Source: Porphyromonadaceae bacterium W3.11
GTDB taxonomy: Bacteria > Bacteroidota > Bacteroidia > Bacteroidales > Porphyromonadaceae
Reading direction: 5' to 3'
Assembly: GCA_030434245.1 (NCBI GenBank)
Contig: JAUISX010000006.1
Span: forward strand, 1 to 64,000
DNA: 64,000 nucleotides
Made by a program: the position numbers and the translations under genes. Shown here one piece after another: positions 47,980 to 57,411 of this stretch (position 1 is its first letter; every line of letters starts with the position of its first letter). The notes under the pieces were generated by a model. The model searched no databases. It was not told the DNA's origin and was given only the letters and a program-made list of their open reading frames with translations.

Positions 47980-49266
47980 ATGTTTGATCTTATAAGAAAA
48001 AATATTTTTGTTTCTATTTTAGAATTATTGGAAGTTCCTCATACTCGGAGGTACTCCTCAAAATATTATTATGAACATCCTAATAAAAACAATTTATTGT
48101 GATTGTCTTCCATGTTATCGTACTATGGCATAAAAAATACAGGCGTCAAACTAACAAATAAAACTGATATTATTCATGTTAAATGTCCTTTTATTGCACA
48201 TTTAGATGATGGTTTTGCTCTGGTAGTTAGCATAAATGAAAAATATGCCTCTTACATTGAGGATAATTCACTTAAAAATAAGAGGGTGTCTATCGACAGT
48301 TTTAAAAGAAGTTGGACGGGAAATCTATTGCTTGTTGAACCACAAACCAATTCACAAGGACCAGGATTCAGAAACCATAGGAATGAAGAATATTTAAGAA
48401 ATGGAAAAACAATTCTTTTTTTTCTTTCTATTGCATTTGTGTTAATTGAATTTACATATCATAATATCATAAAAGCATCCTCTAAGTTCAGCTTCTGTAT
48501 TTTATTATTTAGCATAGTTGGAACTTCTATATGCATGCTTTTAGTAAATAGAAAAATAAACAGAGGATTTGCAGACAGATTTTGCTCTCTGTCCAACACT
48601 ATGAACTGCAACAAGGTCCTAGATTCAAAAATATTCAGCATATCAGGCTTCATAGATTTGACAGATATAGGATTAGGCTTTTTTATCTCAAATATAGTTA
48701 TTGTTTGCATTTTTCCTGTTTTTACAAAATATCTTGTTGTTATTAATTTATTAGGTTTCCCCTTTACTATTTGGAGTATTTGGTATCAGAAATTTAAGGT
48801 TAAAGAATGGTGCCCCCTTTGCCTATCAGTTATTTTCACTTTATGGGGAATCTATTATTCCGCTTTTGCTTTCAATAAATGGATTGGGATTGGGGCTTTT
48901 TATTTTATTGATTTTTTGCTTACTGGATCTATTTTTATCATAATTATTTTAGGCATTAGCTACTTAACTTCCATCTTACAAGATAGTAAAGACTTGGTTA
49001 AAGCTACGTATGAAATAAAACAGATAAAATTCAATGAAAGTGTTTTTTGGACTCTTTTATACAAACAAGATTATTATCCTGAATCAGAACTCCATCCACA
49101 TATATTAATTAGTAATACTCAGTCAGATCATAGTATTACGATTTTGGTTAATCCCCATTGTACTCCATGTGCCCTGATGCACCAGCGAATACAGTCTTTC
49201 CTGAAAAAGAACCCCAATATCTCTGTTAGATATATATTTAGTTCTTTTCATAACTTCATCGTGTGA
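47980..49266 (+). pseudogene. C39-like/VKOR/thioredoxin membrane protein, interrupted
   Basis: ATG 47980 begins MFDLIRKNIFVSILELLEV; an in-frame TGA at 48100-48102 falls just before LSSMLSYYGIKN, where relatives have FGLSS. The C39-like N-domain lacks a catalytic Cys. Next come membrane helices of a VKOR domain with C-x7-C (FCSLSNTMNC) and CPLC, then a thioredoxin-like start with CTPC (VNPHCTPCALMH). The protein ends only about 30 residues after CTPC, so the fold is cut short. Such proteins form disulfides for exported peptides. Confidence 0.72.
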
Positions 49267-49303
49267 TTTTGTTATTCCAAACCATGCTTTTTCTTTATTT
49301 GTT

Positions 49304-50134
49304 ATGAAATTCTTATCGAAACATCTCATTACAGTCTTATTTTTTACGTTCCTATCTCTGACTGTTCGAGCACAAGTGGTACAGTCATTAGACTCGGCTT
49401 ATATGAAGGTCGCATATCGCTATACGCACATTCGCAAGCCTCCTCGTCCTCGACCATTAGCTGATAATTTGATTCTATCTGTCGGATATCGAACTTCTGC
49501 ATTTTTCAGTCCCATTACCTTAGAAATCGATTCGTTATTCGCTTCACAGGAAGGTGAAGAGCTTTTCATGAAACGGTTTAGTGATGCTTTTGACAAAGGG
49601 ATTATATTATCGAAGAAGTTTTCATCTTATATATTCAAAAATTATCCTCATGAAGGAATTACGACAGTTACTGATGTCATATCTTCAGATGCCTACATAT
49701 ATGAAGACAGCCTGCATGACCAGCAGTGGCAGATGACTGATAGCATAAAAAGCATACTCAACTATCAATGTCAGATGGCTACATGTCAATATCGAGGTAG
49801 ATCCTGGACAGCGTGGTTTTGCCCCGATATTCCGATCAGCAATGGACCCTGGCTACTCGGTGGATTGCCGGGATTAATTTTGGAGGCTTACGATGCAGAA
49901 GATTTATACCACTTTACGGCTGTTGGGATGGAAAACATCAGCAATACACCTATCGTTATCATTCGAAATCCCAATATGAAAGGATATGTACAAACTACAA
50001 GAGTGGATTTTTTGAAAGCTAAGGAGCGTTATACACTGAACCCGATGGCGACCATTGAGGCTCAAACGGGTCTAAAGTTGGGGGAAGATCATCCCAATAC
50101 AGAATCATACGAACCTATAGAATTGGTAGAATAG
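49304..50134 (+). CDS. GLPGLI family protein
   Basis: 276 residues. A signal peptide ends VRAQVV. The name-giving motif is present as WLLGGLPGLILEAYD, preceded by the family's YQCQMATCQYRGRSWTAWFCPDIP. It is a periplasmic or surface protein of unknown function, usually encoded next to a TonB-receptor-like protein and peptide export genes, as here (the next ATG is 3 bases after its stop). It appears intact. Confidence 0.9.
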   Translation: MKFLSKHLITVLFFTFLSLTVRAQVVQSLDSAYMKVAYRYTHIRKPPRPRPLADNLILSVGYRTSAFFSPITLEIDSLFASQEGEELFMKRFSDAFDKGIILSKKFSSYIFKNYPHEGITTVTDVISSDAYIYEDSLHDQQWQMTDSIKSILNYQCQMATCQYRGRSWTAWFCPDIPISNGPWLLGGLPGLILEAYDAEDLYHFTAVGMENISNTPIVIIRNPNMKGYVQTTRVDFLKAKERYTLNPMATIEAQTGLKLGEDHPNTESYEPIELVE

Positions 50135-50137
50135 TAT

Positions 50138-52732
50138 ATGTGTAAGTTATTAGGGATTTGGCTGGGATTATTCATCAGTATTCTTTCTTGTGCGGCACAG
50201 GAGATAACCCTCACAGGCAAGATAAGCGATAGCACAGAGCACAAACCACTGGAGAGTGCTATGGTTTATGTGCGAACTACATCACAAAAACGAATAGTGG
50301 CTTATGCACAAACCAATGCCGAGGGACTATATCATATTACTTGTAGGTTGTCTGATGAATCAGAGTATGAGATACGGGTAACATTGATGGGATACGAAAA
50401 CCATGTATCTGCTCTTATCCCCCGGCAGACCGTTTATAATGTCTCATTGAAAAGCCGTCCATTTGTTCTGCAAGAGGTGAAAATCAAACCTCGAAGCATT
50501 TATGACAAGGGAGACACTGTAGTCTATAATATATCAAGTTTCGGCGAAATTCAAGACCATTCATTGGCGGATGTGCTCAAACGCATGCCGGGAATTGAGG
50601 TTAACAAAAACGGTAGCATTAAGTACAATGGGAAACCTATCAATAAGTTCTACATCGAAGGAAAGGATATGCTCGGTAGTCGCTATGGGATTGCGACACA
50701 AAACATCCGTCAAGATGATGTAGCACGGGTAGAAGTAATGGAAAACCATCAACCGATCAAAGCACTCCAAGACATTTCATTTTCACAAAATCCGGCGATC
50801 AATATTCGCTTAAAGGATCGAGCGAAATCCCGTATTTTAGGTGTTGCACGTATTGCATCCGGATTCTCCCCATTACTATTGAATGGAGATTTTACCCTGA
50901 TGCGTTTTGCGAAAAAGATGCAGACCCTGAATACTTATAAGGGAAATAATACGGGTAAAGACATTAGGAGTGAGGTGGAGCAATTGGATATGTCAGATTT
51001 GACCTCAACATTTGGCAACCACTATAGTCTACGGAATTATTTGCATGTGCACCCGGGGCTACTGACGGACTTAAGTGATGAACGAATTACCTTCAACCGC
51101 TCTCATGCACTTACGACCAACAATTTATTTGCATTGAGCGAGAATCGCACCTTGACAGCACAAATCACCTATATCCGTGATCGTCTTCATTCCAATAGGA
51201 GATCCGAATCTGAATACTATCTCAAGGATTCTACGGTCATTAATACAAATACGGAAAATGCCGTTAAGCGAGAGCAGCAGTGGACTGCTGATATTGTCTA
51301 TGAAGATAATAGTCCGAATTTTTATCTTCGCAACAAATTTTCCGGCGAATGGGTATCGAATGGTGTAGATATGTCTTATGCCGGAGACAACGCCAACGAG
51401 CAACAGGCATCACTACCGCATGAATCTTATACCAATGATCTCCTTTTGATTAAACGAATAGGCAATCGCTCTTATAGTCTCTCCTCCCTGAATAAATGGG
51501 AGCGGAAAAGACAGCAGCTTGACATCCTTCGCCCAATCAGTGACGACCATCAGACCATTCGGTCAGATGCTTTTTATACACATACGAGTTCGAAGTTTTC
51601 ATACGTACTGAGTCCCTTTGTTGTCTCGATGAAACTCGGCATTGTAGGGGTTATTCGCAATATGAATAGCGAGAGTACTCATTTCTCTCCGAACGATTTG
51701 TCTATGAGATATTTTTATCCATACCTATCACCAGAACTATTGCTACATCGTGGTAAATGGGAATTAAAATCTTCACTGCCACTATCGTGGACGTGGTATA
51801 GCTATACAAAAAAAACGGATACTCGGAAACGTCAATATGCTGTGTCAAGTTTCTCACCACAAGCTTCCTTGAACTATATCTTTTCGCCTCAAGTAAAGAC
51901 TTCATTGTCCACTAGCTACACGCAGGAAAAGCCAGACGAACAACTGTTTTTTGAAAATCCGATTTTAAACAACTACCGCACTACCACAGGCGGCATAACG
52001 AATTTCAAAAGGGGCAATCGTTGGAATATTGCATGGGGTATGAGTTATAAAAATACCATCAAAGCTCTTTTCTTGAATATGGGGATAAGCTATACCAAGA
52101 GTCGGTCACCTTATATCAGTAACAAAATTTTCGGTCCGGACTATATCCAACATATCTATCTGCCCCAATCTTCAAATCAACAATCATGGCAGATAAACGG
52201 AAGTATAAACATGGGGATCGATGCCATTAGAGGATATCTATTATTGCGTACAGAATGGGTGAATTTTAAGGGGTCAATGTATCAAAATACGACTCCGTAC
52301 GCCTATAACTCTACCCTCTGGCGTATCAGTCCCAAGCTGACTACCCGCCCTGCTAACTGGTGTAATATCAGTTACGAAACTACATACGAACGTAGTACCA
52401 TGAGTATAGCATCTATCGACAACAGACATATATACCAAACATTGAGACAGCAACTGAACTGCACAATCATTCCCACTACCAATCTTTACATTAGTCTGAC
52501 CGGTGAACATTACTGCAATGAGTATCAACCTCAACGGTTTAAGAATTTTTATTTTTGCGATGCTGATTTAACCTATAGCTTTCGAAATGGCATTGAATTG
52601 AATTTGTCCGTACGAAATCTTTTTGACACTCAAGTGTATGACTACATCATACAAGATAATTTGAGCAGAAGCCGGATCAGCTATTTCATCAGACCTCGAA
52701 ACATATTGGCAGGCATTTATTTTAGATTATAA
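50138..52732 (+). CDS. TonB-dependent-receptor-like outer-membrane protein
   Basis: 864 residues. Signal peptide (LFISILSCAAQE), a carboxypeptidase-regulatory-like domain (ITLTGKISDSTEHKPLESAMVYVRT ... LMGYENH), then a plug-like domain (LADVLKRMPGIEVNKNGSIKYNGKPINKFYIEGKDML), and a long beta-barrel ending ILAGIYFRL with a terminal aromatic-type strand. It lacks an obvious TonB box. It pairs with the GLPGLI gene; the substrate is unknown, possibly an exported or imported peptide. The stop overlaps the first codons of the C39 transporter frame. Confidence 0.88.
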   Translation: MCKLLGIWLGLFISILSCAAQEITLTGKISDSTEHKPLESAMVYVRTTSQKRIVAYAQTNAEGLYHITCRLSDESEYEIRVTLMGYENHVSALIPRQTVYNVSLKSRPFVLQEVKIKPRSIYDKGDTVVYNISSFGEIQDHSLADVLKRMPGIEVNKNGSIKYNGKPINKFYIEGKDMLGSRYGIATQNIRQDDVARVEVMENHQPIKALQDISFSQNPAINIRLKDRAKSRILGVARIASGFSPLLLNGDFTLMRFAKKMQTLNTYKGNNTGKDIRSEVEQLDMSDLTSTFGNHYSLRNYLHVHPGLLTDLSDERITFNRSHALTTNNLFALSENRTLTAQITYIRDRLHSNRRSESEYYLKDSTVINTNTENAVKREQQWTADIVYEDNSPNFYLRNKFSGEWVSNGVDMSYAGDNANEQQASLPHESYTNDLLLIKRIGNRSYSLSSLNKWERKRQQLDILRPISDDHQTIRSDAFYTHTSSKFSYVLSPFVVSMKLGIVGVIRNMNSESTHFSPNDLSMRYFYPYLSPELLLHRGKWELKSSLPLSWTWYSYTKKTDTRKRQYAVSSFSPQASLNYIFSPQVKTSLSTSYTQEKPDEQLFFENPILNNYRTTTGGITNFKRGNRWNIAWGMSYKNTIKALFLNMGISYTKSRSPYISNKIFGPDYIQHIYLPQSSNQQSWQINGSINMGIDAIRGYLLLRTEWVNFKGSMYQNTTPYAYNSTLWRISPKLTTRPANWCNISYETTYERSTMSIASIDNRHIYQTLRQQLNCTIIPTTNLYISLTGEHYCNEYQPQRFKNFYFCDADLTYSFRNGIELNLSVRNLFDTQVYDYIIQDNLSRSRISYFIRPRNILAGIYFRL

Positions 52733-53460
52733 AAAAAGATTTTTCATTCATAAGACAAAGGGATGTAATTGATTGTGCCCCAACTTGTTTAGCCATGATA
52801 ATTCGGTATTATGGTAGAGATGTTGATCGAGACCAACTACGAAGCACATGTGCATTTAGTATAGATGGCGTATCTTTACTTGGAATCTGCAAATCGGCTG
52901 AAAACGTTGGATTCAAAAGCATTGGCGGAAAGTTGAGCTTTGAGACTTTAACAGATGAAGCTCAATTGCCTTGCATTGTTCACTGGAATCAGAATCATTT
53001 TGTAGTTGTTTATAAAATAAAGAAACATAAAAATGGGAAATATATCGTCCATGTTGCAGATCCAATCAAAGGACTTATAACGTATTCTAAGGAGGAATTC
53101 TGCGAGCACTGGGTTAGTACAATAACCGATGGTGAAGAACAGGGGGTTGTACTCCTCTTCGAGTCACAAGAACAGTTTTATGTGCAAAATGAGAATAAAA
53201 AAGTTCCAACACAGAATCGGACAAAATTTCTTTGGCGTTATCTTAAAAAGTACAAACGTTTCATTACACAAATAACTCTCGGATTATTGCTTAGCTCTTT
53301 TCTTCAACTAATTTTTCCTTTTCTTACTCAAGCCATTGTTGATACAGGTATAGGTGGCAAGGATATTAGTTTTATCTGGTTAGTGTTACTAGCAGAGATG
53401 ATGCTACTTTTCAGTCGTACAGTTATTGATTTTATCCGTTCTAAAATCCTATTACATATC
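52729..53460 (+). pseudogene. C39 peptidase ABC transporter, truncated and without a normal start
   Basis: The frame reads (I)KKDFSFIRQRDVIDCAPTCLAMIIRYYG: a C39 leader-peptidase domain with its catalytic Cys (DCAPTC), His (VHWNQNHFVVVY) and Asp (VADPIKG). The expected first codon, 52729-52731, is ATA, not ATG; the first ATG (52795) is past the catalytic Cys. After the first membrane helices (ITLGLLLSSFLQLIFPFLTQ ... IRSKILLHI) the sequence breaks at about 53460 into reversed pcfJ. The ATPase domain is missing, so it cannot export. Confidence 0.8.
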
Positions 53461-53646
53461 GCTATGATTGTGGTGGTCACTCCAGCGACATCCACAATCC
53501 ATACAAGTGTACACGCCTTTGATGGTACGCTTTGCAAAATGAGGGAAACAATGCTTATTTGCCCACTCCTTTTGAGTATTGGTTATCTCGGGGAGGTGAC
53601 GGCTCAATTCCGCCACCTCTTTCTGTAGTTTAGTTCTTGGTTTCAT
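53452..53646 (-). pseudogene. pcfJ, N-terminal fragment
   Basis: 64 codons from ATG 53646: MKPRTKLQKEVAELSRHLP, TQKEWANKHCFPHFAKR, GVYTCMDCGCRWSD. This matches the start of PcfJ-like proteins, including the first CxxC zinc-binding pair. The frame then runs into the C39 transporter DNA and stops. PcfJ normally has several hundred residues. It starts 25 bases after the pcfK C-terminal fragment, in the normal pcfK-pcfJ order. Confidence 0.8.
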
Positions 53647-53671
53647 AGGTCAAAGAGTGTCTTCTGAATGG

Positions 53672-53841
53672 TTACTCTGCTTCTGCTCGTTTGGCTGTAC
53701 GTGCTTTAGCTCGCTTGGTGAGCTGTTGGTACTGCTCATTTTGGTAGCGATGAAGTGCGGCTCGCCGTGCTTCGGCTTTTTCCTCTTCGGTCAGTTCAAT
53801 GTGGTGATTGACGACAACGGAGGAAATGGAGGCATTGTCGG
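53672..53841 (-). pseudogene. pcfK, C-terminal fragment
   Basis: The minus frame reads DNASISSVVVNHHIELTEEEK then ARRAALHRYQNEQYQQLTKRA to a TAA at 53674-53672. This is the conserved C-terminus of PcfK. The 5' side is cut by the left end of the IS256-type element at 53842. The N-terminal part is at 45555-45706, in the wrong order for a simple insertion. Confidence 0.75.
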
Positions 53842-55274
53842 TAGTGTCCCCAAAAGTGTGTACGGCAGAATGCGTCTCTGAAAAGCAAACCTACATATTT
53901 TTTCGCTTTGTTTTCCATAAACATTAAAGATAGACCAATAAAGAATTAAGGCAAGGCTGTCGTAGCACCGCGGAGACACCGCCTTGCCGTATTCTTTTAG
54001 GTTGATATCTTTGTGTTGGAAAATAAAGCACATTGTTGTTATTTACTTTTCATTGTTCTTCCTAAGTCCAAGAGTTAGATCTCCTATTCTTTTCTTCAGA
54101 TAGTTTGCATTGATTGCAATACTACCTATCAAGTGTAGAGCGGATTCTACGCTAGGTAATGCACATTTATATCGAGCCCCTTTCTTTACCTGTCTATTGA
54201 AGCGTTCTATCCAGTTAGTACTATGAATGTACTTGCGAACACTGACGTCGTATTTTAGGTATGTGAAGTAATACTCTATCCTCTGACCGTTAGCTATTTT
54301 TGTGAGAAAAGGATAGCTCTTACGCCATCTGAACGCAAAGTTTTTAAAGCTCTCTAGGCCATCTAAAGGTGAGCTTCTTGAGCCGTCTTTACTAAAGACC
54401 TCCTGTAGATCACTTGCGATGGCTGACTTATCTCGAGGGCGTATCTTTCGAGTTATTTCTCGCTGTAGATGCACCGTGCAGAGCTGGACTTCCACTTCTG
54501 TAAAGTGCTCACGTGCAACCTCTTCAATGTTATTCAACCCGTCTGAAATGATTAGTCCTACCACTTCGAGTCCTCGGCTTTTTAGATCCTCAAAAAACTC
54601 GCCCCAGATGCCGCTTCCCTCTGTTGGATTATTATAGACACCCACGATGTCTCGACGTCCTTCGCTATCTAAACTCATCACTACAAAAAATGCCTCCTTG
54701 CTCACACTTTCTCCTCTCCGTACAGGAAGATATGTAGCATCGATAACAAGTGCCTCTAAAGTCCTCGGTAGACGTCTTTGACGCCACTCTTCTACTGCTT
54801 CTTGGGTCGATAAGGAGAGACGATTGATTTGACTCGTACTATAACGTTTACCATACAAACGCTCGAATACTCCAGAGATATCCTCCATCGTATTACCGCA
54901 GCTATATAGATAACCTGCTAGTTCTCCCATCTCTTTCTCTTGATCTTTGAGAACGCCTAAAATCAAGGGCATGAAGCCCTGCTGTCGAGTTCGGGGTACT
55001 CGTAATTCTAGCATATTACCACTCGCAAAGATGCGACGGGGGCGGTATCCATTGCTCACATCGCCACTATCTTCTTTATACAGTTCCCTCTCCCCTTGCA
55101 TCGCTATTTCGATGATTAACTCCATTAAACGACCAACTCCATTTGGCTCTGTCATCACGTTTGATAGAATTTCCTTAAATTGCATTTGTGTAAGTCTCAT
55201 CTTCTTGTTTATCTTTTGTTTTTAACTTTTCAAAGATAACATTCTTGGGACTTACACACTTTTTGGGGACAGTA
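53842..55274 (-). mobile_element. IS256-type (Mutator) insertion sequence
   Basis: About 1.43 kb with one transposase gene. The ends match as inverted repeats: left TAGTGTCCCCAAAAGTGTGT, right (reversed) TACTGTCCCCAAAAAGTGTG. The left end cuts pcfK; the right end lies 2 bases from the 34-bp inverted repeat at 55277. No 8-9 bp target duplication links the two flanks, so DNA beside it was rearranged after insertion. Confidence 0.85.
54043..55200 (-). CDS. IS256-family transposase
   Basis: 385 residues, full length. The Mutator-type DDE core is visible: first D in LEALVIDATYLPVRRG, second D in VVGLIISDGLNN, the CTVHLQREI C-x2-H signature, and the E in STNWIERFNRQVKKGAR. It cuts and pastes the element by recognising its terminal repeats. 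No frameshift or stop is seen, so the element may still be active. Confidence 0.95.
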   Translation of the reverse strand: MRLTQMQFKEILSNVMTEPNGVGRLMELIIEIAMQGERELYKEDSGDVSNGYRPRRIFASGNMLELRVPRTRQQGFMPLILGVLKDQEKEMGELAGYLYSCGNTMEDISGVFERLYGKRYSTSQINRLSLSTQEAVEEWRQRRLPRTLEALVIDATYLPVRRGESVSKEAFFVVMSLDSEGRRDIVGVYNNPTEGSGIWGEFFEDLKSRGLEVVGLIISDGLNNIEEVAREHFTEVEVQLCTVHLQREITRKIRPRDKSAIASDLQEVFSKDGSRSSPLDGLESFKNFAFRWRKSYPFLTKIANGQRIEYYFTYLKYDVSVRKYIHSTNWIERFNRQVKKGARYKCALPSVESALHLIGSIAINANYLKKRIGDLTLGLRKNNEK

Positions 55275-55276
55275 TC

Positions 55277-55310
55277 TTTTCTGCTACACTTTCTGCTACA
55301 CTAATTTTGT
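55277..55310. repeat. 34-bp inverted repeat, right copy
   Basis: TTTTCTGCTACACTTTCTGC continues as TACACTAATTTTGT. It is the exact reverse complement of 46543-46576. It lies 169 bases upstream of the integrase ATG, where att/arm sites are commonly found. Confidence 0.8.
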
Positions 55311-55463
55311 GCAACCGAAAAATGTAGCAATGACTACCAAATGACTACCAAAATGACTACAGTAAGTCACTTAGTTTCAGAAATATATTTGCGAACTTTG
55401 TGGTGGTAATGCTACATGAATTTTGGCGCTTTTTGCTACAGAATTAATGTGCTTCTGCTACAC
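55281..55463. promoter_or_regulatory. Cluster of GCTACA/TGTAGC motifs upstream of the integrase
   Basis: GCTACA or its complement occurs at about 55283, 55295, 55322, 55411, 55435 and 55457, and GACTACC/GACTACA three times at 55331-55363. Repeated short motifs upstream of int are typical of arm-type binding sites for a tyrosine integrase and its excisionase. This is inferred from pattern and position. Confidence 0.45.
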
Positions 55464-55478
55464 AAAACTAAGAGTGAC

Positions 55479-56716
55479 ATGAGAAGACAATTTAAGATTT
55501 CCTCTACCTACGCTCCAACTACGAGACCAAAGAGGGAAAATCACCAATCATGCTTCGCATCTTTCTCAACAGAGAAATGGCGAACTTAGGGACAACAAAA
55601 CTCTATGTCAAGAAGAGTATGTGGAGTAACTCCACCAGCAGAATGAGAGGACGTACAGCTGAAGCATTGGCACTAAACTCCCCTCTTGACTCTCTTTCCA
55701 CCTCTTTGTATGAGATGTATAGGAAGATGGAGGATGAGGAAGGTTTGACAGTTGAGAGGCTCAAGCAGGCTTATCTTGGGCGAGACAAGGAGTTTACTAC
55801 TTTACTCCCAGTCATCAATAAGTATCTGGATCATGTAGCACAGCAGGTTGGGAAGTCGCTAAGTAAAGATAGCCTACAGAAATACACGGTCGTTAAGACT
55901 CACTTTATACGTTTCCTCAAAGCTATATACAATAGAGAGGATATTGGACTCTTAGAGTTTACCCCTGCAGTTGTTATGGATTTTGAGTTGTATCTTAGGA
56001 CAAAAGCCAATCTGGCACACAATACGGCACAAAAGAAGCTCAAACTCTTGAAGACGATGACGATCTTCGCTCAGAAGCGTGGCATCATTATGCACGATCC
56101 ATTCATGGATGTCAAGTTCCACTCTAAACCCGTGGATAGGGGTTTCTTGACAGAGGACGAAGTCGAAGCAATTGCGAATAAAGACTTGATAGAATTACCA
56201 CGCTTGGAGCTTGTAAGAGATTTTTTTGTATTCTCTTGCTTTACTGGACTTGCATACATAGATGTATGTAATCTAACTCCAGATGATATTGTGACAATGG
56301 ACGGCAAAGAATGGGTTATGTCAAAGCGACAAAAAACTAATGTCGCATTCAATTTGTTGCTTTTGGATGCCCCAAAGCAAATCATTGCTAAGTACGACTA
56401 CAAGACCTATAGAAATGGTAAGCTTTTTCCCGTACTCTCAAATCAAAAGATGAATTCCTATCTAAAGGAAATTGCCGACATTTGTGGAATTAAGAAGAAC
56501 TTGACCTTTCATCTTGCTCGTCATACTTTTGCGACCCTCTGTTTGAGCAAAGGAGTTCCAATAGAGTCTGTTTCCAAGATGTTAAGACACACAAACATCA
56601 GAACTACGCAGATATACGCCCGTATAACCAATAAGAAGATAGAGAAAGATATGATGGATCTTGCGGATAAGCTTGGAGACTTTTCACTGAATAATGTACC
56701 ACCATTACAACAATAG
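55479..56716 (+). pseudogene. Tyrosine recombinase (integrase), frameshifted near the start
   Basis: ATG 55479 gives MRRQFKIS, then the frame is lost; inserting one T near 55503 would give FYLRSNYETKEGKSPIMLRIFLNREM, the normal N-terminal arm-binding domain. From 55550 the frame is open to 56716 (388 residues). Catalytic residues are visible: R in SCFTGLAYIDVCNL context, the HLARHTFATLCL H-x-x-R, and the Tyr in TQIYARI. Restart at ATG 55550 could make a protein lacking about 24 residues. DUF1896 follows directly. Confidence 0.8.
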
Positions 56717-56720
56717 AATT

Positions 56721-57173
56721 ATGATACAGAAGAGACAGCTATCGTACTTCCTTTTGAAGCTTGAGGAGTATTTGAGTAATTATCATCCTGACAAGGTGCA
56801 GGACAAAGCTTTCACCAATGCACGAGCTGAAGAAGCTCTGTCGGTCTATCTTGACGCAGTTAAGCAAGGGTATGACCATTTACAAGCGGAAGAACTTGCT
56901 TCTGAGACAATGTTCCGAGGACTTCATTTCTCTGCTTACGATACTATTCGGACGGTTTTAGAAAATGAGTTTGAGACAGAATTACCCGAGCCACTACCTG
57001 AGAGATTGGCAAATATCCTACTCGGTAACCAGGCGATTAAGGAGGTGTTACAGAAGTATGACCTGAATGATGAGTTTGACGGCACCTCAGAGTACAAACT
57101 ACTGTACACCGAACTAACTGGCACGATTGCTCTGCTGATTGAGGAGAATAAGCTCCCAACAGTGGAAGCGTAG
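56721..57173 (+). CDS. DUF1896 family protein
   Basis: 150 residues from ATG 56721 (MIQKRQLSYFLLKLEEYL). DUF1896 marks: AFTNARAEEALSVYLDAVKQG, EELASETMFRGLHFSAYDTI and the C-terminal YKLLYTELTGTIALLIEE. The family is common in Bacteroidota conjugative transposons next to integrase genes; its function is unknown. It starts 4 bases after the integrase stop, so the two form one unit. Confidence 0.88.
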   Translation: MIQKRQLSYFLLKLEEYLSNYHPDKVQDKAFTNARAEEALSVYLDAVKQGYDHLQAEELASETMFRGLHFSAYDTIRTVLENEFETELPEPLPERLANILLGNQAIKEVLQKYDLNDEFDGTSEYKLLYTELTGTIALLIEENKLPTVEA

Positions 57174-57411
57174 CGTGCGAGACATATCATTAACATAAGG
57201 AGCTTCTATTGTTCCAAGAGCTAAGATATTCAAGCCGTGACACACGCCAATGAGCTTGCTCTTGTCTTTGTGACACAGCTTTATCTTGTCCGCTCTTGAA
57301 ACCAATAGAAGCTTCAAGTTATGAATAAGATTGTAACGAATAGAGACCCGAACGAGCCAGCTTTTTCTCCCTTTTGAGAAGCGAGCTCCCCATGCTCCAA
57401 CAGAACCCGAA

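Noticed and set aside
53791-54033. 80-codon minus ORF at the IS256 left end
   Set aside because: It is a read-through of the IS 3' end into pcfK in the wrong frame.
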